A DNA stretch of 64,000 bases from Ectobacillus ponti. Lineage in GTDB: Bacteria; Bacillota; Bacilli; Bacillales; Bacillaceae_G. Location: contig NZ_JANCLT010000003.1 of NCBI RefSeq assembly GCF_024294785.1, positions 141,037 to 205,036 on the forward strand. Reading direction: 5' to 3'. Shown one piece after another: positions 1 to 8,165 of this stretch. Position 1 is the first letter of the stretch; the number at the start of each line of letters is the position of its first letter. A model generated the notes under the pieces. That model saw only the letters and a list, made by a program, of their open reading frames with translations, ran no database searches and was not told the DNA's origin. The translations under genes and the position numbers were made by a program.

Positions 1-1059
1 ATAGATGGTTGGATGTTCGGCGTAGCCGCCATTTGCAAACAGCTCGGTAAACTCCCGCTGGTAGTCATCTGAGAAGAAGACATTATGGTGCAGCAGGCCC
101 TCGTTGCGGATCTTCAGGCCGGCCAGCACGACAAATGCGGAAATAGAAGGCTCATACCCAGCCGCCTTGGCATTGGAAAAGTGCGGGCGGTATTCTTCCT
201 CCACGAGCTCCGGATAGGCACGGAGCAGGTCGGCATTCATGACAACCACATCCGCCCGCAGTGTCTCCCCGTCCGCAGTCACGACCCCGGTTGCTTGTCC
301 GTTTTCCGTGAGAACAGAGCGGACCTCGGTATCCGGGCGCAGATCGGCCCCGAGCTTTCGGGCCACCTCCGCATAGGCTGCCGCAATCCGGGCGTTGCCT
401 CCTTTTACATAATACACACCTTCCGACAGCTCCAAGTGGGCAATCATGGCAAATGTGGCCGGTGCGGCATACGGAGAAGATCCGATATAGGTGGCATAGC
501 GGTTCATCGCCTGCAGCAGGTTTTCGTTCCGGAAATACTTTCGGAAGAAGGCATCCAGTGACTGCAGCGGCCGCACCTGCAGCAGCGCCTTGCCGAGCGA
601 CGGCGAGAGATAGTCCCGCCAGGAGGTGAAGAGGCGTGGCAGGAAGTGTGCCTCCGACAGTTCGTACAAGCGCTGCACCTCCTGCAAAAAGGCATCATAG
701 GACTTTGCGGCAAACGGATCGCAGCCAGCCAACTGCCGCAGCATGTCCTCACGGCTGCTAGTGAAATCGAAATGGCTGCCATCTGAAAATATGTTGCGGG
801 TATGGACAGAGAGACGCTGCAGCTCGAAATAGTCCTCCGCGCGTTCGCCGGTTTGCTCAATGACGCGCTTGAAAATATGCGGCATGGTAATGGTGTTTGG
901 GCCAAAATCAAAATAATGGCTGCCGAGCTGCACCGGCATGAGCTTGCCGCCAAAGTGGCTGTTTTTCTCGAGTATGGTCACCTGGAGCCCGCGGTGCTGC
1001 AGCGTAATGGCGGCAGCCAAACCGCCGAGGCCGCCGCCGATGACAATTGCTTGTTTCAT
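1..1059 (-). CDS. CrtN/CrtP-type carotenoid desaturase/oxidase, C-terminus beyond window
   Basis: FAD-dependent phytoene-desaturase-family enzyme, expected to desaturate or oxidise a carotenoid (C30-type in Bacillaceae). 353 codons are visible from ATG at 1059; the frame stays open to base 1, so the C-terminal part is missing. The N-terminus has the dinucleotide-binding fold (MKQAIVIGGGLGGLAAA, then an acidic residue in LEK about 20 residues on), followed by GGKL, as in the CrtI/CrtN family. The start overlaps the stop of the upstream glycosyltransferase gene as ATGA, so it is the last visible gene of a four-gene coupled operon. Family is clear; the exact step (CrtN desaturase or CrtP/CrtNb oxidase) cannot be decided from sequence. 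Confidence 0.88.
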   Translation of the reverse strand, partial: MKQAIVIGGGLGGLAAAITLQHRGLQVTILEKNSHFGGKLMPVQLGSHYFDFGPNTITMPHIFKRVIEQTGERAEDYFELQRLSVHTRNIFSDGSHFDFTSSREDMLRQLAGCDPFAAKSYDAFLQEVQRLYELSEAHFLPRLFTSWRDYLSPSLGKALLQVRPLQSLDAFFRKYFRNENLLQAMNRYATYIGSSPYAAPATFAMIAHLELSEGVYYVKGGNARIAAAYAEVARKLGADLRPDTEVRSVLTENGQATGVVTADGETLRADVVVMNADLLRAYPELVEEEYRPHFSNAKAAGYEPSISAFVVLAGLKIRNEGLLHHNVFFSDDYQREFTELFANGGYAEHPTIY

Positions 1060-2162
1060 GAGTACGTCCGTCCCTTCCAATAGTAGCTTTTTTTCAGCAG
1101 TGCCAAATACATGGAGTAATTCATGATGGCAATGAGAGCGATGATGGCCAGCGGCTGGGACAGGAAGAGCCAAAGCTGCTGCCGCGTATCATAATCAATA
1201 TACAGCCGCTGCAGCCACAGCAGCAGCGCCGGCAGCAGGAGCAGCGGCCCGTACAGAAGACTGAGTGGCAACAGTGCAAACGGCAGCAGGTACAAAAGCA
1301 CGTAAAAGCATGTCATGCCAATCACCAGCGGCACAGACCGGCCGAGGCCGGTGAAAATGTTTTTGGCAAAGCCTTCCCAGGCCTCCCGGTTTGTCTCGTA
1401 CATATAACAGGATACATGCGAGGTAACGTTTGCCAAAAGCACCCGGTGCCCTTGCTCCTTCATCCGACGGGCCATGTGCACATCCTCCACAAGAGAGGCA
1501 TGCACGGCGCGGTGTCCGCCGATTTCTTCATAGGCCTGCCGTTCAAACAGCATGAAGGCCCCGTGCGCCGCCGTTGCGCTTTTCCATAAGGTGTGGTTGG
1601 CCAGCAGCACCGGCAAATGCGTGTAGATGACAAAGTGCTGCATCGGCACAAGCAGGCGGCCAAGCAGCGTGTCCACCGGAAACGCGGGAAATCCGGTCAG
1701 CAGCTTGGCCTGGCGCGCCTGCAGCAGGGAAAGCGCCTGCTCGATGGTGTCCGGCTGCAGCCGAATGTCGGCATCCAAAAACAACAGGTATTCTCCGTTT
1801 GCATGTGTGCTCAGCTGATGGCAGGCATGCACCTTGCCGACCCATTGCTTCGGCAGCGGCCCGCCCTGAATGAGGCGAAAGCGCGGGTCGTGGAGGGAGG
1901 TCTGCTGTAAAATGTGCCACGTATCATCCGTAGATTGGTCATCGAGGATGATGCACTCAAAATTATGATAGCGCAGCTGCTGGATGGTTTGAATCAGCGC
2001 GGCCGCGTTGCGTGCCTCATTGCGCATCGGCACGAGAATCGTAACAAGCGGCTGCTCCCGCAGGCTGCGCCGCCCCAAAGCCGGCAGAAAGAGAGAATTG
2101 CAGACCGTCCAGATCAGCAGAAAGAGAGAACTGCCAAGAAGCAGCCAAAAGAGAAGGCTCAT
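1056..2162 (-). CDS. CrtQ-like family 2 glycosyltransferase (carotenoid glycosylation)
   Basis: Membrane-associated GT-A glycosyltransferase of 368 aa, probably transferring a sugar to a carotenoid. A TM segment lies at about residues 3-25; the nucleotide-sugar core has LVTILVPMRNEARN, DDQSTDDT and the metal-binding FLDADI; a Q/RxxRW-like region and C-terminal membrane segments follow. The C-terminus WKGRTYS closely resembles the end of staphylococcal CrtQ. I chose ATG 2162 rather than an ATG five codons earlier because 2162 overlaps the stop of the acyltransferase gene as ATGA, the pattern of every junction in this operon. The substrate is inferred from neighbours. Confidence 0.85.
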   Translation of the reverse strand: MSLLFWLLLGSSLFLLIWTVCNSLFLPALGRRSLREQPLVTILVPMRNEARNAAALIQTIQQLRYHNFECIILDDQSTDDTWHILQQTSLHDPRFRLIQGGPLPKQWVGKVHACHQLSTHANGEYLLFLDADIRLQPDTIEQALSLLQARQAKLLTGFPAFPVDTLLGRLLVPMQHFVIYTHLPVLLANHTLWKSATAAHGAFMLFERQAYEEIGGHRAVHASLVEDVHMARRMKEQGHRVLLANVTSHVSCYMYETNREAWEGFAKNIFTGLGRSVPLVIGMTCFYVLLYLLPFALLPLSLLYGPLLLLPALLLWLQRLYIDYDTRQQLWLFLSQPLAIIALIAIMNYSMYLALLKKSYYWKGRTYS

Positions 2163-2836
2163 GACTCCCACTTCCAATCCTGCAAGGGGATAAAAGCTTC
2201 CATGTTTTCTGCCACGACCGCACGGCGCACATCATCCAGCCCTGCGGTAAAAGCCTCCTCTGCGAGCTTGGCCCGTTCCGCCCGTGAGCTGCCTGCCGGC
2301 AGGGAAAGAGGCTGGCCGATTTTGACAAACAGCTCCGGCCTTTGCTGATGGAGGAAGGAATAATAGAGTGCAATCGGAATAACAGGGATATTCGTCGCCT
2401 TTTCCGCCAAATAGAGGAAGCCCGGCAGGAAGCCAAGCGGCCGCAGCTCCAGATGCATTTCATCTCCCTGTGGAAACATCCAGATGCTGCCGCCTTCCTG
2501 CAGCCGCTTCACGCTGTATTGCAGGGACTGCAGCACATCCTTTGGATTGTCACGGTTCACCGAAAATGCACCGAGCCGCCGGAACAGCGGATATTGCCGC
2601 AGGCCTGTTTCGTGCATCATATAGTAGCTGCTGTGTCCGAACAGCAAGCGGTTCAGATGGAAGCAGACAAGGCCGTCCCACCAGGAGCTGTGGTTCAGGA
2701 TGAACAGGGCGGATGGGGGAGGGGCAGCCAGTGAATCCCGGTGCACCCAAATGCCGGCAAAGCTGCGCGCAAACAGCCGGCGGTTATACTGATGAAAGCA
2801 AAATTGAAACAGCCGCGACGGTGCTGCTGGAATCAT
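2159..2836 (-). CDS. PlsC-type acyltransferase (CrtO-like role in carotenoid acylation)
   Basis: 225-aa 1-acyl-glycerol-3-phosphate acyltransferase-family protein. It shows the catalytic NHxxxxD motif (NHSSWWDG, about residues 47-54) and a FPQGDE motif in place of the usual FPEG(T/S). ATG 2836 overlaps the stop of the preceding cruF-like gene as ATGA. By analogy with staphyloxanthin CrtO it may esterify the sugar added by the adjacent glycosyltransferase; that role is inferred from context, since PlsC-family proteins also act on phospholipids. Confidence 0.82.
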   Translation of the reverse strand: MIPAAPSRLFQFCFHQYNRRLFARSFAGIWVHRDSLAAPPPSALFILNHSSWWDGLVCFHLNRLLFGHSSYYMMHETGLRQYPLFRRLGAFSVNRDNPKDVLQSLQYSVKRLQEGGSIWMFPQGDEMHLELRPLGFLPGFLYLAEKATNIPVIPIALYYSFLHQQRPELFVKIGQPLSLPAGSSRAERAKLAEEAFTAGLDDVRRAVVAENMEAFIPLQDWKWES

Positions 2837-3585
2837 GATGTCACTCTCCGTCTCCACAGGTAGTGGGATATGATAATAAGAAGGCCCATGCCGGTCATGG
2901 CAACAGCCAAATACATGTGCGCCAGCGATGCCAGCAGCATGAACATGGCAAGAATGAGCAGATACAGAAGGATCATGCGCTTGTGCCACACAGGATGGTC
3001 CTCCGTCCGGCCGTTTTGCAAATAGCGGTACAAAAACAGATGGAGCACAGCCGCCACGAGGAACCAGCCGACAAAGTTTTGCGCAGGGATGCCGTAATAG
3101 GCCCCGCTGTCCTGCCAAACCCAATAGTTTTTGACTTTAAAAGAAACAGGATCAAGCACAAGATCCATTACCACAGCAATGATGCCTCCGTATACCGCGT
3201 GCAACAGCAGCCCCGGCGGCCGAATGACCTGCAGGAGGGCATGCGAGGTGCTCATGACGAGCAGCCAGGCAAAGCCGATGGTAAAGGGTACGCCAAACAG
3301 CAGCAGTCCAAAATCTGTCGTATATACATATTTTCCAAAAATCAAGCCGTGTGTGGTGCCCAGGTACTCGGTGTACATCGACACGGTGAAAATGACAAGT
3401 GACGCAAGCAATCCTTTTCGTGTGCCGTAGGACTGGCAGAAATAAATCACGCCAAGCGATCCGGCCAGCATAAGAAAGACGACATTGGCCCATTCCAGCC
3501 AGGGCGGCAGCGCGTCCAAGCTTAATAGAATGACGCCGCATATATACCAAACTATAAAAAATTGAAATACTCTTGATTCCCACAT
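2833..3585 (-). CDS. CruF/DUF422-family carotenoid biosynthesis membrane protein
   Basis: 250-aa protein with about seven hydrophobic membrane segments. It has the family features MWESRVFQFF at the N-terminus, conserved Asp/Glu-rich positions in YTEYLGTTHGLIFGKYVYT, and a second block VMDLVLDPVSFKVKNYWVWQ. CruF members hydrate the terminal 1',2' double bond of carotenoids, giving the hydroxyl that a glycosyltransferase can use, which fits the gene order here. A strong AAAGGTGGG ribosome site precedes ATG 3585. First gene of the four-gene operon running left out of the window. Confidence 0.8.
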   Translation of the reverse strand: MWESRVFQFFIVWYICGVILLSLDALPPWLEWANVVFLMLAGSLGVIYFCQSYGTRKGLLASLVIFTVSMYTEYLGTTHGLIFGKYVYTTDFGLLLFGVPFTIGFAWLLVMSTSHALLQVIRPPGLLLHAVYGGIIAVVMDLVLDPVSFKVKNYWVWQDSGAYYGIPAQNFVGWFLVAAVLHLFLYRYLQNGRTEDHPVWHKRMILLYLLILAMFMLLASLAHMYLAVAMTGMGLLIIISHYLWRRRVTS

Positions 3586-3603
3586 ATGTTTTCACCCACC
3601 TTT

Positions 3604-3633
3604 ATTATAAGGGTGTTTACAACCTTTTTTCAA
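3604..3633 (-). promoter_or_regulatory. Possible promoter of the carotenoid operon
   Basis: On the minus strand TTGAAA (3628-3633) and TATAAT (3604-3609) are separated by 18 bases. The implied start would leave a leader of only about 12 bases overlapping the ribosome site, so this is tentative. Confidence 0.3.
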
Positions 3634-3720
3634 TTTTTGTATAAGTATATGTATAAGAGGCGAAGGGCTTCTTGTTTCAAGTATAGTAGACAGGCAGCAT
3701 CCGTATAACGTTTCACCGGC

Positions 3721-3760
3721 AAAAAAAGCTGAGCAGGGACAGCCCGCGCTCAGCTTTTCT
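3721..3760 (-). terminator. Terminator after glnK
   Basis: Inverted repeat AAAAGCTGAGC / GCTCAGCTTTT with an A-run at 3721-3727 that reads as a T-run on the minus strand. Confidence 0.85.
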
Positions 3761-3761
3761 A

Positions 3762-4127
3762 TTATGCTTCGTCATTCTGTAAGGCATCGCAGCCTTCCTC
3801 GCCGGTGCGGATCTTAATCGCATTGGCAATTTCATAGATAAAGATTTTGCCGTCACCCGGCTTGCCGGTGCGCAGCACCCGTTTGGCCACATCCACCACA
3901 CTTTGGACCGGAACCTTGCAGACGACGATTTCTATTTTAATGCGTTCGTGCATATCAATCTGCCTTGCGGTGCCGCGGTAAATTTGCGTAAGACCCTTTT
4001 GCAGGCCGCAGCCAAGCACATTGGAGACCGTAATGCCGCTTACGCCGATTTTGGCCAGCTCTGCTTTCAGCTCATCAAACTTTGTCGGACGGGTAATAAT
4101 TTCAATCTTTGTCAGCTTGTCGCTCAT
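3762..4127 (-). CDS. glnK: PII nitrogen regulatory protein GlnK (NrgB)
   Basis: 121-aa PII signal protein that binds ATP/ADP and 2-oxoglutarate and gates the ammonium channel AmtB. It shows the PII core (IGVSGITVSNVLGCGLQKG), the T-loop after YRGT, and the C-terminal signature GDGKIFIYEI. The tyrosine that is uridylylated in enteric PII is Arg55 here, as expected for Bacillus PII proteins that are not modified by GlnD. It lies 15 bases downstream of amtB and is followed by a strong terminator, so the two form a two-gene operon. Confidence 0.95.
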   Translation of the reverse strand: MSDKLTKIEIITRPTKFDELKAELAKIGVSGITVSNVLGCGLQKGLTQIYRGTARQIDMHERIKIEIVVCKVPVQSVVDVAKRVLRTGKPGDGKIFIYEIANAIKIRTGEEGCDALQNDEA

Positions 4128-4142
4128 CTCGCCACTCCTCTC

Positions 4143-5375
4143 TTACAGGCTTTCGTGATACGCTTTCTCGCCGTGCATCGTAATGTCCAGGCCAAGCACT
4201 TCTTCCTCTTCATTTGCCCGCACTGCCATGAACAGGCTGATTCCCTTGATGATTACGAAGGTTGCCAGCGCCACGAAGGCGTACGTTGCACAGATGGCAA
4301 TCAATTGCTTGCCGAGCAGCGCGGCATCACCGTAGAATAAGCCGTCAGCACCAGCGCTGTTGACCGATTTGGTGGCGAACAGGCCTGTCGCAATCCCGCC
4401 CCAAGTGCCGCCGACTCCGTGGCAGCCAAAGGCATCGAGTGCATCATCATAGCCGAACTTGCGCTTCAGGAAGAAGACGGCGAAGTAGCAGATGGCGCCT
4501 CCCAGCAGGCCGATGGCGATAGCAGAAAGCGGAGTGACAAAGCCGCAGGCCGGCGTGATGGAAACAAGGCCGGCAACAGCGCCGCTGACAGCGCCTAGCA
4601 TGGTTGGCTTCTTCGTTATGATCCATTCGCAGACAACCCAGGAGATGGCGGCAACCGCGGCGGCGGTGTTTGTGTTAATGAAGGCAGTTAAAGCTACGTC
4701 ATTCAAGGTCAAGGCACTGCCGACGTTAAAACCGAACCAGCCGAACCAGAGGAGAGCTGCGCCAAGGACGGTAAACGGCAGATTATGCGGGGCGGACAGC
4801 TGTGCATCCTTTCGTTTTCCCAGGAAGAGAGCGAGTACAAGGCCGGCAACACCGGAGGAAATGTGGACGACGTTGCCGCCGGCAAAGTCCAATGCGCCCA
4901 GCTCACGGATCCAGCCGCCGACTGCCCATACCCAATGAGCCAGCGGCGCATAGACAAGGAGTGCCCAAACAATCATAAATACGAGGAAGGCGGAAAACTT
5001 CATCCGTTCCGCGAAAGCGCCGGAAATGAGCGCCGGTGTCAGAACAGCAAACATCAGCTGGAACATCATGAACAGGTTGTGCGGTACAGTCGCACTGTAG
5101 TCCGGATTTGGCTCGAAGGAGACCCCTTGTAATCCGGCCCAATCCAGGCTGCCGATCAAGCCGTGCCATGTCGGACCAAAGGCCAATGAGTAGCCGACTA
5201 AAATCCAAAGGACGGAGATGACGGCCATGGCCGCATAGCTGTGCATCGTGGTGCTCAAGACATTTTTGCTTTTGACCATGCCCCCATAAAACAATGCCAG
5301 ACCTGGTGTCATGATCATAACCATGACTGTAGATACGAATAGAAACACTGCATCTCCCATATTGATTCCTTCCAT
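4143..5375 (-). CDS. amtB: Ammonium transporter AmtB (NrgA)
   Basis: 410-aa Amt/Rh channel with 11 membrane segments, importing ammonium at low nitrogen. The start of the mature core (MGDAVFLFVSTVMVMIMTPGLALF) matches NrgA. Both pore histidines are present in NVVHISSGVAG and GCHGVGGTWGG. ATG 5375 has GGGGGA seven bases upstream; an in-frame ATG at 5360 with its own AAGGA is an alternative. It is co-transcribed with glnK, and an excellent TnrA-type box lies about 50 bases upstream, pointing to induction under nitrogen limitation. Confidence 0.95.
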   Translation of the reverse strand: MEGINMGDAVFLFVSTVMVMIMTPGLALFYGGMVKSKNVLSTTMHSYAAMAVISVLWILVGYSLAFGPTWHGLIGSLDWAGLQGVSFEPNPDYSATVPHNLFMMFQLMFAVLTPALISGAFAERMKFSAFLVFMIVWALLVYAPLAHWVWAVGGWIRELGALDFAGGNVVHISSGVAGLVLALFLGKRKDAQLSAPHNLPFTVLGAALLWFGWFGFNVGSALTLNDVALTAFINTNTAAAVAAISWVVCEWIITKKPTMLGAVSGAVAGLVSITPACGFVTPLSAIAIGLLGGAICYFAVFFLKRKFGYDDALDAFGCHGVGGTWGGIATGLFATKSVNSAGADGLFYGDAALLGKQLIAICATYAFVALATFVIIKGISLFMAVRANEEEEVLGLDITMHGEKAYHESL

Positions 5376-5423
5376 GCTTCATTCCCCCATTTCTTTTTCC
5401 CATGTACAAGTGCCAAAGCCTTA

Positions 5424-5440
5424 TGTTAGTTTTTATAACA
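5424..5440. promoter_or_regulatory. TnrA/GlnR box upstream of amtB-glnK
   Basis: TGTTAGTTTTTATAACA fits the palindromic TnrA/GlnR consensus TGTNA-N7-TNACA exactly. It is centred about 57 bases upstream of the amtB start, as in nrgAB of B. subtilis. Confidence 0.8.
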
Positions 5441-5577
5441 TAATACGTTATGTTTAACATGTTATTCGCTGGTTTTACATTTTGCAAGTGATTATTTCCA
5501 GAAAAAGTATAAAAAATAGGGTGTAAGCGTTATTAAGTGTGAGGATAGTTAACATGAAATGCGGTGATGAAGGAATG

Positions 5578-5606
5578 AAAAAATCAGTCTGAGGCTCAGA
5601 CTGATT
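5578..5606 (-). terminator. Terminator of the MATE gene
   Basis: Near-perfect palindrome (AATCAGTCTGAG / CTCAGACTGATT) followed on the minus strand by a T-run. The stop codon of the MATE gene lies within the stem. Confidence 0.85.
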
Positions 5607-6954
5607 CGGAAAGAGATTTTGGTGCCACGAAGGATTTTGTTTCCCAGACACGGGAACGCCAACGCCAAAGCATCAGCAGGCCGCGGAGCCATTCGTCCGC
5701 GATGAAGCCGATCCAAATGCCGGCGAGGCCGAGATGGAAATGAATGCCGAACAGATAGGCAAGCGGGATGCTGACACCCCACATCGAGAGAATGCCCATG
5801 TAGACAGGAAACTTCACATCTCCAGCTGCCCGCAGCGCGGAAATGACCACGAGATTGAAGGCCCGGCCCGGCTCCAGGATCATTGTCAGCAGGACCAGCG
5901 TGGCCCCTGTTTGGATGATGCTCGCATTGTCGGTGAACAGAGAGAACAGCGAGTTACGGAACAGGGAGAATACGCCGGCCATGCAGGCTGCCACCAGAAT
6001 AGACATTTTCAAGCCGCGCAGGCAGCTGTGGTAGGCCTCTTTGTAGCGTCCGGCGCCGACAAGCTGGCCGACAATGATTTGCTGGCCCTGGCCGATTGCG
6101 AGGCCGAACAGGTAAATGAACATCGTCAGGTTCTGGGCGTACACCTTTGTTGTCAGCGCTTGTGTGCCGAGCATGGTGATGAAGAAGGTGATGACCACCT
6201 GTGAGGCATTATAGGAAAGATTCTCTCCGGCTGCCGGAACGCCGATTCGCAACAGGTTGCGCAAATGATGCTTTGGAAACGGCGTCAGCGAGACGGCCCG
6301 GAACATGTTGCCGGTCCGTTTGAACAGGAGTGAAAATACGATTGCCAAACCGATGGCCCGGCTGATGCTGGTGGACCACGCTACACCGGCTTCGCCCGGA
6401 ATATCCCATGGCCCGAAGATGACGAAATAGTTTCCTGTCACATTCAAAATGTTCATCAGGATGGTGACAAACATCGTATCGCGCGTGTAGCCGTAGCTCC
6501 GCAGGATGGCGCTCACCGTCATGATGATGGCCTGCACGAACGAGAAAATGCCGACAACGGAAAGGAATGCTTCCGCGCGGGGCATGAGATCATGATTGAT
6601 TCCCATGGCGCCCAGAATTGGCTTTGATAGGAAAAAGACGAATAAACTGATGAAGAGACCGAATGCAGCATTAGCAATGAGGGAAACAACCGCCACCTCT
6701 TTTGCAGTCGGCTCCTCCTTCGCCCCCATGTGCTGCGCCACAAGAATGGCGGTGCCGGCTGCGACAAAACCGAACATGACGATGGTGATATTCAGCACCT
6801 GGTTGGCGACGCCGACAGCCGCGACCGAGTCGTCAGAGTATTGGCTGAGCATCAGGGTATCAGCATTGCCCATGAGCATATATAGCAGTACTTCTATGAA
6901 AATAGGCCAAGTAATCTTAAAAAGAGATAAGGATGGCGCACTTTTCTGTGTCAA
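5596..6954 (-). CDS. MATE-family multidrug/sodium antiporter
   Basis: 452-aa, 12-TM exporter of the MATE (MatE) family, which uses Na+ or H+ gradients to expel cationic drugs or metabolites. Typical features are the two homologous halves, each starting with a long amphipathic helix and a QQ/QG-type segment (GQGQQIIVGQLVGAG in the second half). The start is TTG at 6954, eight bases after AAAAGGAGG; no ATG lies nearby. It diverges from an AraC-family gene across about 125 bases, so that regulator is a natural candidate controller. The substrate cannot be inferred. Confidence 0.9.
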   Translation of the reverse strand: MTQKSAPSLSLFKITWPIFIEVLLYMLMGNADTLMLSQYSDDSVAAVGVANQVLNITIVMFGFVAAGTAILVAQHMGAKEEPTAKEVAVVSLIANAAFGLFISLFVFFLSKPILGAMGINHDLMPRAEAFLSVVGIFSFVQAIIMTVSAILRSYGYTRDTMFVTILMNILNVTGNYFVIFGPWDIPGEAGVAWSTSISRAIGLAIVFSLLFKRTGNMFRAVSLTPFPKHHLRNLLRIGVPAAGENLSYNASQVVITFFITMLGTQALTTKVYAQNLTMFIYLFGLAIGQGQQIIVGQLVGAGRYKEAYHSCLRGLKMSILVAACMAGVFSLFRNSLFSLFTDNASIIQTGATLVLLTMILEPGRAFNLVVISALRAAGDVKFPVYMGILSMWGVSIPLAYLFGIHFHLGLAGIWIGFIADEWLRGLLMLWRWRSRVWETKSFVAPKSLSESV

Positions 6955-7080
6955 TCAGACAACCTCCTTTTCAAAAAGCGACATTTGAACCATAATTAGT
7001 TTACAGAGCATTACGTATAATAAAAAGAGAGTGAAGCGAAATAAATTGGATAAAACCGACTTATGGAGAGGGCGGATTTT

Positions 7081-7962
7081 ATGATAGCGTTTTCGGTGCC
7101 GCCACTCCCCGTGTTTATTACAGGCGGACGCGGCGTATTTCAAAAAGGGAAAAAGCACTTTCATCGGGTGTATACGGTATACGACATGCTGTATGTGCAG
7201 CATGGTACGTTATTCATGCGGGAGGGGGAGGAAGAGTTCGCTGTGGGGGCTGGGGGATACTTGATTCTCAAGCCGGGCCTCGAGCATCACGGATTCCGCC
7301 CGTGTGAAGAGGATACCCATTATTTTTGGCTGCATTTTACCGGAATGGAGGCGGACGTCCCGGCAAAAGAGCACCTGCAGTGGACGGATATTTTGGTGAA
7401 AACAGAAACCTTTACCGAACCGGCCCAGTACCTGCTCCGCATCCCGCAATATGGGCGGCTGCAGAACCGGGAGTCGGGCGAACGGCTCATGGAGGAGCTG
7501 CTTGGGCTGAATGAGGCGATTTCTGTAGAGGAAAAGCTGCAGCAGCCCCTGCAATTCTATAAGCTGCTTCTGTTTTTGCAGAAGGAGGCGCTGGCCATTC
7601 CGAGCGCGGCGGAAAAGGTGACGGAGCAGGTTGTCACCTATATCAAGAAGCATTATGCCGACAATATTCAAATTGCGGACATGGCGGAGGAATTGCACTA
7701 TCATGCCGATTACCTGGCGCGCTGCATGCAAAAAACGATGGGAATCAGCCCGCTGCAGTATATGAATGAAGTGCGGCTGGCGCAAGCAAAGAAGCTGCTT
7801 GCGGGTACAAGCGCGAAGGTGAAGGAGATTGCCAAGCTGGTGGGGGTGCAGGATGAGGCGTATTTCTCCCGGCTGTTCCGCAAGCGTGAGGGAATGAGCG
7901 CGCAGGAATACCGGCGCGCCGTGCAGCGGGATATCCGGATAGGGGGCAGGGAAGACAGCTAA
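7081..7962 (+). CDS. AraC-family transcriptional regulator with cupin-like sensor domain
   Basis: 293-aa regulator. The N-terminal half is a sugar-type AraC cupin (YDMLYVQHGTLFMREGEEEF, YLILKPGLEHHG). The C-terminal about 100 residues carry the two helix-turn-helix motifs (IQIADMAEELHYHADYLARCMQKTMGISP and VKEIAKLVGVQDEAYFSRLFRKREGMSAQEYR). ATG 7081 is preceded by GAGGGCGG at good distance; an ATG at 7063 lacks a ribosome site. It may control the divergent MATE gene, or the glucan genes downstream; the sequence does not decide. Confidence 0.9.
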   Translation: MIAFSVPPLPVFITGGRGVFQKGKKHFHRVYTVYDMLYVQHGTLFMREGEEEFAVGAGGYLILKPGLEHHGFRPCEEDTHYFWLHFTGMEADVPAKEHLQWTDILVKTETFTEPAQYLLRIPQYGRLQNRESGERLMEELLGLNEAISVEEKLQQPLQFYKLLLFLQKEALAIPSAAEKVTEQVVTYIKKHYADNIQIADMAEELHYHADYLARCMQKTMGISPLQYMNEVRLAQAKKLLAGTSAKVKEIAKLVGVQDEAYFSRLFRKREGMSAQEYRRAVQRDIRIGGREDS

Positions 7963-7976
7963 TGCTGTCTTCTTTT
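7951..7976 (+). terminator. Terminator of the AraC-family gene
   Basis: GAAGACAGC / GCTGTCTTC stem with a TAAT loop that contains the stop codon, followed by TTTT. Confidence 0.85.
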
Positions 7977-8165
7977 CTGTACAGGGTCTGGAGAAGCATT
8001 GAAACGACCTTGGAGTAAATTGCTAAACTGGTGATTAGCGTCGCGCGGGATGGGTGAAAATAGGCTTTGTGCATTTGGATGAAGGGGGAGTTGAGAGGGA
8101 GCCGACTGCCGGCACCAATCCCTATGCAGGCATTGTGTTTGGAGAGCGAAGGAGTGTATCAACCT

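Noticed and set aside
3604-3633. Certain promoter for the carotenoid operon
   Set aside because: Kept only as a low-confidence feature because the implied leader is too short for the ribosome site.
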